Below the pieces are notes generated by a model. That model ran no database searches. It was given only the letters and a program-made list of their open reading frames with translations, and had not been told where the DNA came from. Below, in pieces: positions 16,777-25,194 of a DNA stretch of 64,000 nucleotides (positions are counted from its first letter, which is position 1; every line of letters begins with the position of its first letter). The DNA is from Halorarius halobius (GTDB taxonomy: Archaea > Halobacteriota > Halobacteria > Halobacteriales > Haloarculaceae): the NCBI RefSeq assembly GCF_024298865.1, contig NZ_CP101161.1, positions 62,001-126,000 of the forward strand, in the 5' to 3' direction. A program made the translations under genes and the position numbers.

Positions 16777-17420
16777 CCAGTCGTGTATTCAGACTCCATT
16801 CGACACTCGAACTGCCGCTCGACGACGTCCACGACTTCTTCGACGAAGTCGAGCTTCCCGTTGAGATAGCCGACGTCGAGATAACTCGCCGCAACAACAC
16901 GCTGATAATCAGCGCCGTCGCGGCGGAGGACAACATCTCGAAGTACACCCCGACCGCACAGCTGAAAGCCAGCATCACCGAGAACCGGGTCTACGAGAAC
17001 GACGAGGGCGAGTGGGTCGAAGAACCACCGGAGGAGGAAGGCACCGGCTTCGGCTCCACGAGCAGTAGTAGCGGCGGGGGCGGCGGCGACGGCCCGTCGT
17101 GGGGCAGTCTCGGGCAGGCCCAGGAGGAGGAGCCGCAGGTCAACTCCAAGCTCCGCGAGTACGCCTGCTTCAAGGGCGACCGCGAGACCGTGCTCCAGAA
17201 CACCGCCCTGCAGTATCCGATGTTCGAGGTGCTGTGTGACCTCGCTCGCTTCGCCGAACGCGGCGAGTTGACCGCTGTCGCCGCGGTCGACGACCAACTC
17301 GAGGCCCACCGCATCGTCGACGGCGAGGACCGCGCCGCCACCATCGAAATCGTCGAGGACCCGACCGAGCGCGAGGCCGATAGCTCGGTCAAGTGGCGCG
17401 ACAACAAGTTCATCAACTAG
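16773..17420 (+). CDS. Conserved haloarchaeal hypothetical protein (DUF7110-like)
   Basis: 215 residues from MTSRVFRLHSTLELP. An N-terminal domain of about 80 residues has a beta-rich pattern with ITRRNNTLIISAVA and KYTPTAQLKASITENRVYE. A linker of Ser/Gly (about 90-115) follows, and then a C-terminal alpha/beta domain starting LREYACFKGDRETVLQNTALQYPMF. No catalytic motif or membrane segment. I recall proteins with this N-terminus as widespread in haloarchaea, so it is probably a core gene of unknown role. Preceded by a chained 16-codon uORF. Confidence 0.8.
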   Translation: MTSRVFRLHSTLELPLDDVHDFFDEVELPVEIADVEITRRNNTLIISAVAAEDNISKYTPTAQLKASITENRVYENDEGEWVEEPPEEEGTGFGSTSSSSGGGGGDGPSWGSLGQAQEEEPQVNSKLREYACFKGDRETVLQNTALQYPMFEVLCDLARFAERGELTAVAAVDDQLEAHRIVDGEDRAATIEIVEDPTEREADSSVKWRDNKFIN

Positions 17421-17474
17421 AACGGTTCCGACGCTTCTGTCACTCCAGTCCCGTAGCGGCGCGACCCGCGGGAG

Positions 17475-18287
17475 CTACCACAGCCACAGCCCGACGAGCC
17501 CCAGCCCTGCGACGCCCGACAGCGCGCCGAACCGGCGCGCCCACACCAGGCCGCGAGCGGTCAGCCGCTCGACCGTGAGAACGGCCGTGATGAGCGCCAT
17601 CCAGCCGAGGTTCATCGAGCCGACGACGACCATCAGCCCCATCAGGACGCCGCAGGCCGCTACGTCCTGTCGGGCGAAGTCCCAGCCCAGCCGTACGGCA
17701 CCCGGGAGTCCGGGGCGGTAGTGGGAGACGAGGAACCCTGAGGGCGACCGACAGCGCCCGAGGTATCGGCGCTTCACCGGCGAGAGCTGGAACGCGGCGA
17801 CGGCGAGGAACGCGACCCCGAAGTAGAGCGCCCCCCACGTCGCGGCCAGCGAGCCGATCGGGACGACGGCGTCGACGGCCAGCGGGACGACACCGACCGC
17901 GACCCAGACGAGCGTGTACGTCCCAACGAACACTGCGACCCCGGTCAGCATCTCGGCGGGGCGGAGGTGCGCTCGAACCTCAGTGTACCACTGGAACGCC
18001 CCGGCCGACGACGGATACATCATCGCCACCATCATCAGCCCCCACATGGCGAGGTAGTGGAGCACGCCGAGGGGGCCACCGGCGAGCGCGACGGCCTCGA
18101 AGACGCCCGGGTCGGCGGCCGTCATCGACCCGCCGTGGGCGTGGCCGACCGCACCCTCGATGGGGTCGTGGAGGAACAGGGCGAGCCACGCCATCCCGGC
18201 GACGGCGTAGGTCGCCACCGCGACGGAGCGCGGGCCACCACTGCGCAGGCGCGCCAGTAGCTCCGGGTGCATCATCGGTGAGGTCAC
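17475..18287 (-). CDS. DUF2182 metal-binding-type integral membrane protein
   Basis: 270 residues with six or seven membrane helices. Family landmarks are MWGLMMVAMMYPSSAGAF in an early helix (methionine-rich), AAFQLSPVKRRYLGRCRSP after the middle helices, and ACGVLMGLMVVVGSMNLGWM later. DUF2182 proteins are described as predicted metal-binding membrane proteins; the methionine, histidine and cysteine residues in the helices would suit copper. It is third in an operon after SBP56 and a ferredoxin, 13 nt downstream of the ferredoxin. A role in supplying or exporting copper for SBP56 is inference. Confidence 0.85.
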   Translation of the reverse strand: MTSPMMHPELLARLRSGGPRSVAVATYAVAGMAWLALFLHDPIEGAVGHAHGGSMTAADPGVFEAVALAGGPLGVLHYLAMWGLMMVAMMYPSSAGAFQWYTEVRAHLRPAEMLTGVAVFVGTYTLVWVAVGVVPLAVDAVVPIGSLAATWGALYFGVAFLAVAAFQLSPVKRRYLGRCRSPSGFLVSHYRPGLPGAVRLGWDFARQDVAACGVLMGLMVVVGSMNLGWMALITAVLTVERLTARGLVWARRFGALSGVAGLGLVGLWLW

Positions 18288-18300
18288 GGCGACCCGGTGC

Positions 18301-18618
18301 TCATCCCTGCCGCCACGGGTTCACCAGTAACTCCCGGTGCAGTTCGGGACCGACTTCGACCGTACAGTCGCCGACCGGCGTGGCGATACACGGCAGGACG
18401 TAGCCGTCGTCGAGATGCCGCTGTTTGAGCGCACGCGGCGGTCGCTCGTGGGTCACCTCGCCGGCGAGCAGTCGCCCCGTGCAACTGGCGCAGACGCCGG
18501 TACGACAGCCGTACGGGAGGCGCACGCCGCCACGCTCGGCCGCTTCGAGCACCGTCTCCCCGTCGGCTGGTACCGTCGCTTCGCGGCCGTCGCGCCACAC
18601 CAGCCTGACCGTTGACAT
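18301..18618 (-). CDS. 2Fe-2S ferredoxin in the SBP56 operon
   Basis: 105 residues from MSTVRLVWRDGRE. Cluster ligands are in LPYGCRTGVCASCTGRLL (C-x4-C-x2-C), with the fourth cysteine in YVLPCIATP. The arginine/histidine content (HERPPRALKQRHLDDG) is higher than in the other ferredoxin of this window. It lies 8 nt after the SBP56 stop and 13 nt before DUF2182, so the three are one transcript. It could take electrons from, or pass them to, the SBP56 enzyme or a membrane acceptor (inference). Confidence 0.9.
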   Translation of the reverse strand: MSTVRLVWRDGREATVPADGETVLEAAERGGVRLPYGCRTGVCASCTGRLLAGEVTHERPPRALKQRHLDDGYVLPCIATPVGDCTVEVGPELHRELLVNPWRQG

Positions 18619-18626
18619 CGGCGGGG

Positions 18627-20024
18627 CTACTCCCAGACGTCGCTGGTGCAGTCGCCGTCGGGCCACCGCATCTCGTGGGCGCGGGCCGGCCCCGCCGGCA
18701 GGTCGCCGAAGTCGACCAGGAACTCCTCGTCCAGTTCCATCGTCCCGCGGCGCGGGTCGACATCGGCTTTCAGCATCACCGACCCCTTCTCGGCCTCCTC
18801 GGGGAAGAACTGGTTGTCCCACGACGAGTACAGCGAGGTGGTCCAGTAGAGGCGCGTCCCGTCGAGGCTCAACTGGAGCATCTGGGGACCGGCGACCAGT
18901 TCCCGGCCCTGTACGTCGCGGACGTCGCCGAAGTAGCCGCCGATGGAGATGGAGTCGGCGTGTCTCGGATTGGCGGGGTCGGAGACGTCGTACATCCACA
19001 CCTCGCCGTGGAGCCAGTTCGACCCGAACAGGTAGCGGTCGTCCATCGACAGCAGGATGTCCGTCGGGAGCGCCGGCACCGGCATCTCCCAGCCGTCCAT
19101 CTCGCGGCTCTCGAAGTCGATGACCTTCTCGGCGTGCCACTCACCGTTCCGCTTCCAGAAGCGGAAGATGTTCGACGAGAGGGCCGCGCCGACGAACCCG
19201 TGGGCGTGCTCCGGGGTGTGAAGGAACCGGACTTCGAGCGGTATCAGCCCCTCTTCGCCGAGGTCGAGCGTCTGCTCGACCGTCTGCTCTTCCCAGTTCC
19301 AGAACTGGAGTTCCCGGCCGTAGTTGCCCGCTTCGACGTCCTCGATGTCGAACCCGGGCTGGTACGTCTTCGGTGCGCCCCACTCCGACGAAATCATCGC
19401 GTTGTGGCGGGGCTGGTACCAGAAGTCGTAGTTGAAGTCGATTTCGCCGGGCGCGTCCCACCGGCCCTTCACGTTCAGGTCCTCGTCGAGTTCGAGGAAC
19501 CCGCCCGGCAGGTCGCCGTCGGCGTTCCCGAGCATCGAGATGACGACGGTGCCGCCGCCGATGCAGTGGACGGTGTGGGGCGCGCTCAGGTCGTGTTCGT
19601 GGACGGCCTCCGGTTCGATGACCTTCTCGATTTCGGGGTGTTCGCGGTCCTGCGTGTCGACGATGTGGATGCGCGACGAGCGGTTCCCCGGCACGACGAG
19701 ATACCGGCGTTCGAGGCCGCCGATGTGACACGACGACGAGCAGGCGTTCCAGCCGAAGTGGTGGAGTTCGTCCCCGACGTTCGGGAGTTCGACGCGGTCG
19801 ATTATCTCGCAGTAGCTATCGGAGTCGGGGTCGACGTCGACGACGGCGACGAAGTCGGGGGCGTCGACGTCGGTGCCGACGTACAGCCCCATCACGTAGG
19901 CGAGTTTCTCCCGCTCGGACTCCTCGATAGCCGCCTGCGGCGTCATGTATCCCGGTCCGGCGTGTTCGTGTTCCGCGTGTTCCGTCCGGTCGTGGTCGGC
20001 GGGTGCGTGTTCGGGTTCGGACAT
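18627..20024 (-). CDS. SBP56 family protein (selenium-binding / methanethiol oxidase type)
   Basis: 465 residues from MSEPEHAPADHD. The open frame continues upstream to 20324 without support. Beta-propeller protein of the SELENBP1 family, several members of which oxidise methanethiol to formaldehyde, H2S and H2O2 using copper. GWNACSSSCHIGG matches the selenium/copper-linked cysteine region, and the conserved histidines in APHTVHCIGGG, FLHTPEHAHGF and SNWLHGEVWMYD are the probable copper ligands. The first about 25 residues are unusually histidine-rich (HAEHEHAG) and could bind metal. First gene of a three-gene operon with a ferredoxin and a DUF2182 membrane protein. Most likely leaderless, with TTCATAAC 30 bp upstream. 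Cytoplasmic: no signal peptide. Confidence 0.92.
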   Translation of the reverse strand: MSEPEHAPADHDRTEHAEHEHAGPGYMTPQAAIEESEREKLAYVMGLYVGTDVDAPDFVAVVDVDPDSDSYCEIIDRVELPNVGDELHHFGWNACSSSCHIGGLERRYLVVPGNRSSRIHIVDTQDREHPEIEKVIEPEAVHEHDLSAPHTVHCIGGGTVVISMLGNADGDLPGGFLELDEDLNVKGRWDAPGEIDFNYDFWYQPRHNAMISSEWGAPKTYQPGFDIEDVEAGNYGRELQFWNWEEQTVEQTLDLGEEGLIPLEVRFLHTPEHAHGFVGAALSSNIFRFWKRNGEWHAEKVIDFESREMDGWEMPVPALPTDILLSMDDRYLFGSNWLHGEVWMYDVSDPANPRHADSISIGGYFGDVRDVQGRELVAGPQMLQLSLDGTRLYWTTSLYSSWDNQFFPEEAEKGSVMLKADVDPRRGTMELDEEFLVDFGDLPAGPARAHEMRWPDGDCTSDVWE

Positions 20025-20356
20025 CGTGTCGGGGTGTACCCGAACCGACTTCGTTATGAACCAGCAACGACACGCGACCGCGAGGTTACCGGCGCCGTCG
20101 AGCGACGAGGGGGAGAGATTCCCGACCTTACCCGGACCCGCTCGCCACGTCCAGCAGGTCCACGGGCCGGCGTCCGCCCGACTTACTCCGAGTAAGCCCG
20201 GGCGTTCGTCGCGCCCGTGGCGCTCGGGCCCCATCCGAGTAGCGACCTCTCGCTGGCGGGAGGGACGGCGACGCGAGCGGCGTGTCACACCGTCACATAG
20301 CCGCGTTCCGAAGCCAAAAGACACTTTTAGCTGGTAATTACATGTTATTACGAGTC
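20025..20356. promoter_or_regulatory. Divergent intergenic region with perfect 15-bp palindrome
   Basis: A 332-bp non-coding stretch between SBP56 (minus) and the PAPS-reductase-like gene (plus). It holds a minus-strand TATA-like TTCATAAC at about 20052-20060 and a plus-strand TTTTAG at about 20325-20329, each roughly 28-32 bp from its start codon, so both transcripts look leaderless. Near the middle, CTTACTC-C-GAGTAAG (20182-20196) is a perfect inverted repeat with 7-bp arms, a good operator candidate. The rest is GC-rich with several short inverted repeats and no credible ORF. Confidence 0.5.
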
Positions 20357-21328
20357 ATGAGCGAGTTCCCCGACTACCTCGACGTCGACTACACGGACGG
20401 CGACGGCGAGTCGCCCGACGACTACCCGAGCATCGAGGACAAACTGGAGAAGGCGCTTGAGGTCGTCGAGACCGGCCTGCGCGAGTACGAGAACCCCGCG
20501 GTGATGTGGACCGGCGGGAAGGACTCGACGCTGACGCTGTACTTCGTGAAGGAGGTCGTCGACCAGTACGACGATCTGGAGTTGCCGCCGACGGTGTTCA
20601 TCGACCACTACCAGCATTTCGACGAACTGATGGAGTTCGTCGAGCGGTGGGCAGAGGAGTGGGACCTCGAGGTCGTCTGGGCGCGCAACACCGACGTCGG
20701 CGAGTACGTCGACGAGAACGACCTGACGCCGGGCGACGACATCCCGGTCGATGACCTCTCGGAGCACAACCAGCACCACATCCGCAACATCCTCGAGTAC
20801 GAGGAGGAGACGTTCCCGTTCCTGCTCGACACGTACGTCGGCAACCACCTCCTGAAGACGGTGGCGCTCAACGACGCGCTCGAGAGCCACGACATCGACG
20901 GCATCATCTCCGGCATCCGGTGGGACGAACAGGAGGCGCGTGCCGACGAGACGTTCTTCTCGCCGCGTCACGACCCCGACATCTACCCGCCCCACGACCG
21001 CATCCAGCCCATCCTCCAGTTCAAGGAGGCCGACGTCTGGGACGCGTTCTGGTACTTCGTCGTCCCCGAGACGGTCGACGAGTTCCCGGACGACGGCTAC
21101 GTCCCGCAGGACTACGACGACCTGCCGAACGACCTCACCCACGAGGACATCCCCGTCTCGCCGAAGTACTTCGCCGGCTTCCGGTCGCTCGGCAGCGAGG
21201 TGTCGACCGACAAGTCCGCCGAAAAGCCCGCGTGGCTCCAGGACATGGAGAACACGACCGAACGCGCCGGCCGCGCCCAGGACAAGGAGGACCTCATGGA
21301 GCGCCTCCGCGACCTGGGCTACATGTAG
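20357..21328 (+). CDS. PAPS reductase/ATP-sulfurylase-type PP-loop protein
   Basis: 323 residues from MSEFPDYLDVDY. An upstream ATG at 20342 is in frame, but the TATA box fits 20357. The PP-loop PAVMWTGGKDSTLTLYF (SGGKDS-like) binds the pyrophosphate of an adenylyl nucleotide. IISGIRWDEQEAR is the conserved strand of CysD/CysH proteins, and RIQPILQFKEADVWDAF is the typical W-x-x-x-x-DVW region. The redox ECGLH cysteine motif of true assimilatory PAPS reductases is not present, so sulfate reduction is uncertain. A CysD-like adenylyltransferase or thiolation role is equally possible. Divergent from SBP56, which suggests shared sulfur or selenium metabolism. Confidence 0.82.
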   Translation: MSEFPDYLDVDYTDGDGESPDDYPSIEDKLEKALEVVETGLREYENPAVMWTGGKDSTLTLYFVKEVVDQYDDLELPPTVFIDHYQHFDELMEFVERWAEEWDLEVVWARNTDVGEYVDENDLTPGDDIPVDDLSEHNQHHIRNILEYEEETFPFLLDTYVGNHLLKTVALNDALESHDIDGIISGIRWDEQEARADETFFSPRHDPDIYPPHDRIQPILQFKEADVWDAFWYFVVPETVDEFPDDGYVPQDYDDLPNDLTHEDIPVSPKYFAGFRSLGSEVSTDKSAEKPAWLQDMENTTERAGRAQDKEDLMERLRDLGYM

Positions 21329-21354
21329 CGCACCGTTGTAGTCGGCTCTTGGTC

Positions 21355-21409
21355 CCGAGCGCTCCCTCCGGTCGCGCTCGGTGAACCGCATCGGCGCGGC
21401 TTCGCCGCG
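21355..21409. terminator. Two GC-rich hairpins between convergent genes
   Basis: CCGAGCGC-11-GCGCTCGG (21355-21381) is a perfect 8-bp stem and CGCGGC-TTC-GCCGCG (21395-21409) a perfect 6-bp stem. They lie between the stops of the PAPS-reductase-like gene and the convergent HTH gene. They could mark 3' ends of both transcripts. Archaeal termination depends more on T-tracts, which are weak here, so this is tentative. Confidence 0.3.
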
Positions 21410-21436
21410 GCCCGGACGCTGTGGCTCGTTTCCGCC

Positions 21437-22330
21437 TTATTCACCAGACTCCTCGACGTCGACGACCGACCCCGCCTCGTCGACGACGACGCTGACCAGC
21501 CGGTCGCCGGCCTCGGGATGCTCGACGTCGATGCGGAGCCGGAGCGGGTCGTCGGACTCGACGGCGGGTGGCTCGCGTTCGTGGGGGAGTTGCACCTCCT
21601 CGCGGACGTCGACGCCCACGTCGTGGTAGGCCGCCACGACGGCCGGGTGAGGCGTCACGAGCGAGCCGACCAGCCCCCCGATGGGGTAACTGCACCGGTC
21701 GCAGGTCGCTCGGAAGAAGTACTCGTGGTCCTCCTCGTCGAACGCCGGCGCGGGATGCTCGTCGCTGCGGACGATTTCGCAGGTCGTGGAGCCGAAGCAC
21801 TGTGGACACGTCCCCGTCCGGGCGAGTTCGCCGCGCTGTCGGTTCACTCTCGCACCGAGGTCGAGCAGGTCCGGCAGGTCCACGTGGGTCCGCGCGCCCG
21901 GCGGCAGGTCGCTGACCCAGACGTGGTCCTCGACGGTGTCGCACTCGACACGCAACAGGGAGTCCCGGTAGGTGAGCGTGGCGTCGCTCCCGCAGAGCGC
22001 ACACTCGGCAGTGGCCGTCTCCGAGGCGTCACCCTCGACTGGCGTGTACGCGTTGGCGAGGATGGAGCCGACCAGTCGGAGCCCCGGCCGCGTGAGCCGG
22101 TAGCCGTCCTCGGCGTCGGTGACGAACTCGCCCCGGAGTTTGTCGAGATGGTAGTTGAACCGCCCCGAGTCGCGCATCCCGACCTGCTCGCGGAGTTCCG
22201 AGAAGGAGAGTGCGCCGTCGGCGTCGGCGAGCGCCCGGAGGATGCGGATGCGCGTGTCGTCGCCCACCAGCGCGAACGCGTCGTCCGCCGAGAGCCCCGG
22301 GGCGTCCGGGTCGCCTGATTCCGAAGACAT
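21437..22330 (-). CDS. ArsR-type winged-helix regulator with zinc-ribbon C-terminus
   Basis: 297 residues. An ArsR-like winged helix spans about residues 12-90 (GDDTRIRILRALADADGALSF, then GRFNYHLDKL for the recognition region). The C-terminal half has three CxxC pairs: CALCGSD, CPQCFGS and CDRCSYP, which can make one or two zinc ribbons. The pattern is common among haloarchaeal regulators whose ligands are unknown. The TATA-like ACTAATCC 27 bp upstream suggests a leaderless transcript. No adjacent operon partner points to its target. Confidence 0.85.
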   Translation of the reverse strand: MSSESGDPDAPGLSADDAFALVGDDTRIRILRALADADGALSFSELREQVGMRDSGRFNYHLDKLRGEFVTDAEDGYRLTRPGLRLVGSILANAYTPVEGDASETATAECALCGSDATLTYRDSLLRVECDTVEDHVWVSDLPPGARTHVDLPDLLDLGARVNRQRGELARTGTCPQCFGSTTCEIVRSDEHPAPAFDEEDHEYFFRATCDRCSYPIGGLVGSLVTPHPAVVAAYHDVGVDVREEVQLPHEREPPAVESDDPLRLRIDVEHPEAGDRLVSVVVDEAGSVVDVEESGE

Positions 22331-22420
22331 ACCCCACGTTCGGGCAGTCCCGGGATTAGTAGTTTCGCCGGGCCGGGAACCACCGACACGCCGTGACGGC
22401 AGGGCCTCCCGGACGGGGTA

Positions 22421-22606
22421 TCACCCGCTCGCGCGGTACTCGCCGTGTTTCACGCCGACGAACAGCGCCAGCAGGCCGAACACGACGAGCCCCGCGCTGA
22501 TGCCCAGCGAGAGAGTCGTCGGCATCGGACTGGTGACGGTGCCCCCGACCAGCACCACGAGCAGTACCACGAACACCGCGGCCGTCGTCTTGGCGTCGAA
22601 CTCCAT
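22421..22606 (-). CDS. Small two-helix membrane protein
   Basis: 61 residues from MEFDAKTTAAVFV, the ATG 27 bp after a TATA-like CGTTTTGCC. Helices at about 8-27 (VFVVLLVVLVGGTV) and 35-54 (LGISAGLVVFGLLALFVGV). Ends HGEYRASG. No functional motif. Lies 33 nt downstream of the larger membrane-protein gene on the same strand. I recall similar tiny proteins throughout haloarchaea, but their role is unknown. Confidence 0.7.
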   Translation of the reverse strand: MEFDAKTTAAVFVVLLVVLVGGTVTSPMPTTLSLGISAGLVVFGLLALFVGVKHGEYRASG

Positions 22607-22639
22607 ACCGGGCGTGAGGTGCGCGACCGGCAAAACGGT

Positions 22640-23419
22640 TCAGGAACCGGACGACTCCGCGTCCCCATCTCCTTTCGGCCGAACCACGTCCGCAAGCGAG
22701 ACGAGCAGTCCCAACAGCCACCCCAGCGGTACGGCGATACCGAACCACATCAGCACGTAGGCGACGCCCTCGAGGTCGTACGTCCCGCGGAGGAACTCGG
22801 CCAGCGGCTCCGGGGCGACGTTGTCCAGGAACCACACCGCGAGGTCGTAGCTCCCCGGGAGCACGGCATCGGCGACGACCGGCGAGTAGAGCGCCGCGAC
22901 GACCGGCGGCAGGAAGATGGCCGTCATCCCGAACGGGTACGCGAGCAGGACGGTGACCGGCCGGCCGTCGACGCGGGTGAACACCACCGCGAGCACGCTG
23001 GCGAGGACCGCCGTCAGCGAGGCGGCCGCGACGGCGTAGAACCCCTCCGCTGAGGCGCCGAACTGCACCCTGGCCGCGAACGTCAGCGCCCCCCACGCGA
23101 GCACGGCCAGGAGGACGACCCCCACGAGGCCGACCCGCGCGACGCCGCGGTCGATGCGCCGCGAGTAGAACCTGGCGGCAAAGCCCGCGAGCGCCAGCGG
23201 GTAGAGGAGGGCGATTATCGGGACGCCGAGCGCCGCCCACAGGCGGTACTTCACGGTGTCGGCGGTCGTGGTCGGCTTCCACTTCCCGAGCACCGAGTGT
23301 GCGGCGCCGCGCTGTCGCGGGAACAGCAGTTCCATCCACGTCTCGTGGAGTCGAACGACGTCGACCTTGATGCCGTCGACGACGCCCGCCCGTTCCTCCT
23401 GCTGCCCCTCGGTTGCCAT
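22640..23419 (-). CDS. Conserved polytopic membrane protein, hypothetical
   Basis: 259 residues. A hydrophilic N-terminus of about 55 residues holds HETWMELLFPRQRG and VLGKWKPTTTADTVKYRLW. Six probable membrane helices follow (about 60-82, 98-118, 125-148, 155-180, 190-205, 222-245) and the tail is acidic. The soluble N-terminus with conserved-looking aromatic and basic residues may contact a partner. No transporter or enzyme signature recognised. A TATA-like GAAAATTC is about 30 bp upstream. Confidence 0.75.
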   Translation of the reverse strand: MATEGQQEERAGVVDGIKVDVVRLHETWMELLFPRQRGAAHSVLGKWKPTTTADTVKYRLWAALGVPIIALLYPLALAGFAARFYSRRIDRGVARVGLVGVVLLAVLAWGALTFAARVQFGASAEGFYAVAAASLTAVLASVLAVVFTRVDGRPVTVLLAYPFGMTAIFLPPVVAALYSPVVADAVLPGSYDLAVWFLDNVAPEPLAEFLRGTYDLEGVAYVLMWFGIAVPLGWLLGLLVSLADVVRPKGDGDAESSGS

Positions 23420-23529
23420 GCGGGAACCGTGCGCGTCCCCGAACGTGAATTTTCCGGCCCCGCGTGAGCAGAATCCAGCGACGGCCGTGGCTCACGGGAC
23501 GCGAGCGACGCCGCAGAAGCGCGGCCCGG

Positions 23530-24471
23530 CTACGCGACCGGGATGTCCTGCTCGGCTTCCAGCAGTTCGTGGTAGCGGTTGCGGATGGTGACCTCCGAGA
23601 TGTCGGCCACCTCGCTGACCGCCGCCTGCGTCGTCTTCTCGTTGGTCAGCAGGGCGGCGGCGTACACCGCCGCGGCCGCGAGCCCCACGGGACTCTTGCC
23701 GGAGTGGACGCCCTGTTCCTTCGCGTTGCGGAGCAGTTGTCGGGCGCGGTTCTCCGCCTCGTCGGAGAGGTCGAGCGAGGAGGCGAACCGGGGGACGTAG
23801 CTCTCGGGGTCCGCTGGCTGAACCTCCAGGCCGAGTTCCCGCACCACGTAGCGGTAGGTGCGCGCGATTTCGCTCTTTTCGACGCGGCTCACGTCCGCGA
23901 TCTCGTCGAGACTCCGCGGGACGCCCGCCTGTCGCGCGGCGGCGTACGTCGCGGAGGTGGCGACCCCCTCGATGGAGCGGCCGGGCAGGAGGTTCTCGTC
24001 GAGCGCACGCCGGTAGATGACGCTGGCCGTCTCCCGGACGTTGTCCGGGAGGCCAAGCGCCGAGGCCATCCGGTCGATTTCGCCGAGCGCCTGCTTCAGG
24101 TTCCGCTCCTTGCTGTCACGCGTCCGGAACCGCTCGTTCCACTTGCGGAGCCGCTGCATCTTCTGGCGCTGGTTCGAGGACAGCGAGTTGCCGTACGCGT
24201 CCTGGTCGCGCCAGTCGATGTTCGTCGAGAGCCCCTTGTCGTGCATCATGTTCGTCGTCGGCGCACCGACGCGGGACTTCTCGTCTTTCTCCTTGGCGTC
24301 GAACGCGCGCCACTCCGGCCCGCGGTCTATCTGGTCCTCCTCGATGACGAGGCCGCAGTCCTCGCACACCGTCTCGTGGTCGCCGGTCTGGTTCAGCGAG
24401 CCGCCACACTCGGGACAGCCCGTGGTCCGTTCCTCTTCGTCGGTCGTTCGCGTTCGTACGTTCTCGGTCAT
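23530..24471 (-). CDS. tfb: Transcription initiation factor TFB
   Basis: 313 residues. The N-terminal zinc ribbon has Cys19, Cys22, Cys36 and Cys39 (GCPECGG and VCEDCGL). The B-reader/linker is recognisable in RGPEWRAF and RVGAPTTNMMHDKGLSTNI. Two cyclin repeats follow (about 115-205 and 215-300), with ATSATYAAARQAGVPRSLDEI and SPVGLAAAAVYAAALL. Recruits RNA polymerase to TBP-TATA complexes and reads the BRE. Haloarchaea have several TFB paralogues with different promoter preferences; this one cannot be numbered from sequence alone. The C-terminal recognition helix VSEVADISEVTIRNRYHEL is intact. Confidence 0.97.
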   Translation of the reverse strand: MTENVRTRTTDEEERTTGCPECGGSLNQTGDHETVCEDCGLVIEEDQIDRGPEWRAFDAKEKDEKSRVGAPTTNMMHDKGLSTNIDWRDQDAYGNSLSSNQRQKMQRLRKWNERFRTRDSKERNLKQALGEIDRMASALGLPDNVRETASVIYRRALDENLLPGRSIEGVATSATYAAARQAGVPRSLDEIADVSRVEKSEIARTYRYVVRELGLEVQPADPESYVPRFASSLDLSDEAENRARQLLRNAKEQGVHSGKSPVGLAAAAVYAAALLTNEKTTQAAVSEVADISEVTIRNRYHELLEAEQDIPVA

Positions 24472-24690
24472 CGGTAGGCTGGCGGGGGCTACCCGGGGGA
24501 GCTACTGGAGAAGCACCCGGCTAGCTATCGCTGATAACCCGGTTCGGAATACACCCATTTAGTTGTTGTGGACGGTTCATCCTCCGTGGGGCGAGACTGC
24601 CGAATTCGGACGCCTCGAAGAAGTCCCACCCTTCGTTTAAGTAAGCACTGCGTTACCAATCCACAAGACCCCCACGGACGACGGTCCGGT

Positions 24691-25194
24691 ATGGAAATCG
24701 CAGTCGGGAGCGGGAACCCGGTGAAACGGGAGGCAGTCGCGGCGGCGCTTCCCGACGCGCGGGTCGAAGCCGTCGCCGTCGACAGCGGCGTCCCCGAACA
24801 GCCGTTCGGCATCGGGGAGACGCTGACCGGCGCCGAGAACCGCGCGCGGCGCGCGCTGGACGGTCACGACCTCGCGGTCGGCATCGAGGGTGGGGTCGCC
24901 CACCTGGACGCCGGGGAGGGCCTGTGGCTCGTGATGTGGGCCGCCGCGACGGACGGCGAGCGATGGGGTCGGGGCGGCGGTCCCACCATCCGTCTGCCCG
25001 AGCGTATCGCCACGCGGGTCGAGGCGGGCGAGGAACTGGGACCGGTGATGGACGACGTGCTCGGCGAGGACGGCGTCGCGCGCAACCAGGGCGCCGCGGG
25101 CGCGCTCACCGGCGGCGTCACCGACCGGGCGACCGCGCTCCGCGATGCCGTGGCGGGTGCCGTCGGCCCGTTCGTCACCGACCACTACCGATAG
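24691..25194 (+). CDS. yjjX: Inosine/xanthosine triphosphatase (YjjX/NTPase family)
   Basis: 167 residues from MEIAVGSGNPVKREAV; the longer frame starting at 24568 is upstream of the promoter TATA (TTTAAGTA, 24636-24643) and is rejected. GSGNPVK is the nucleotide-binding N-terminus shared with Ham1/YjjX, followed by ETLTGAENRARRAL and AVGIEGG. These house-cleaning enzymes hydrolyse ITP/XTP to stop deaminated purines entering nucleic acid. Length is normal. The last 20 nt overlap the 3' end of the convergent aglD-like gene. Confidence 0.9.
   Translation: MEIAVGSGNPVKREAVAAALPDARVEAVAVDSGVPEQPFGIGETLTGAENRARRALDGHDLAVGIEGGVAHLDAGEGLWLVMWAAATDGERWGRGGGPTIRLPERIATRVEAGEELGPVMDDVLGEDGVARNQGAAGALTGGVTDRATALRDAVAGAVGPFVTDHYR

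Noticed and set aside
18627..20324. Longer SBP56 form with about 100 extra N-terminal residues
   Set aside because: The extension is low complexity and covers the likely promoter; family members begin near the chosen ATG.
25175..25194. Possible frameshift at the aglD/yjjX junction
   Set aside because: The 20-nt overlap is a normal convergent overlap; both proteins have expected ends.
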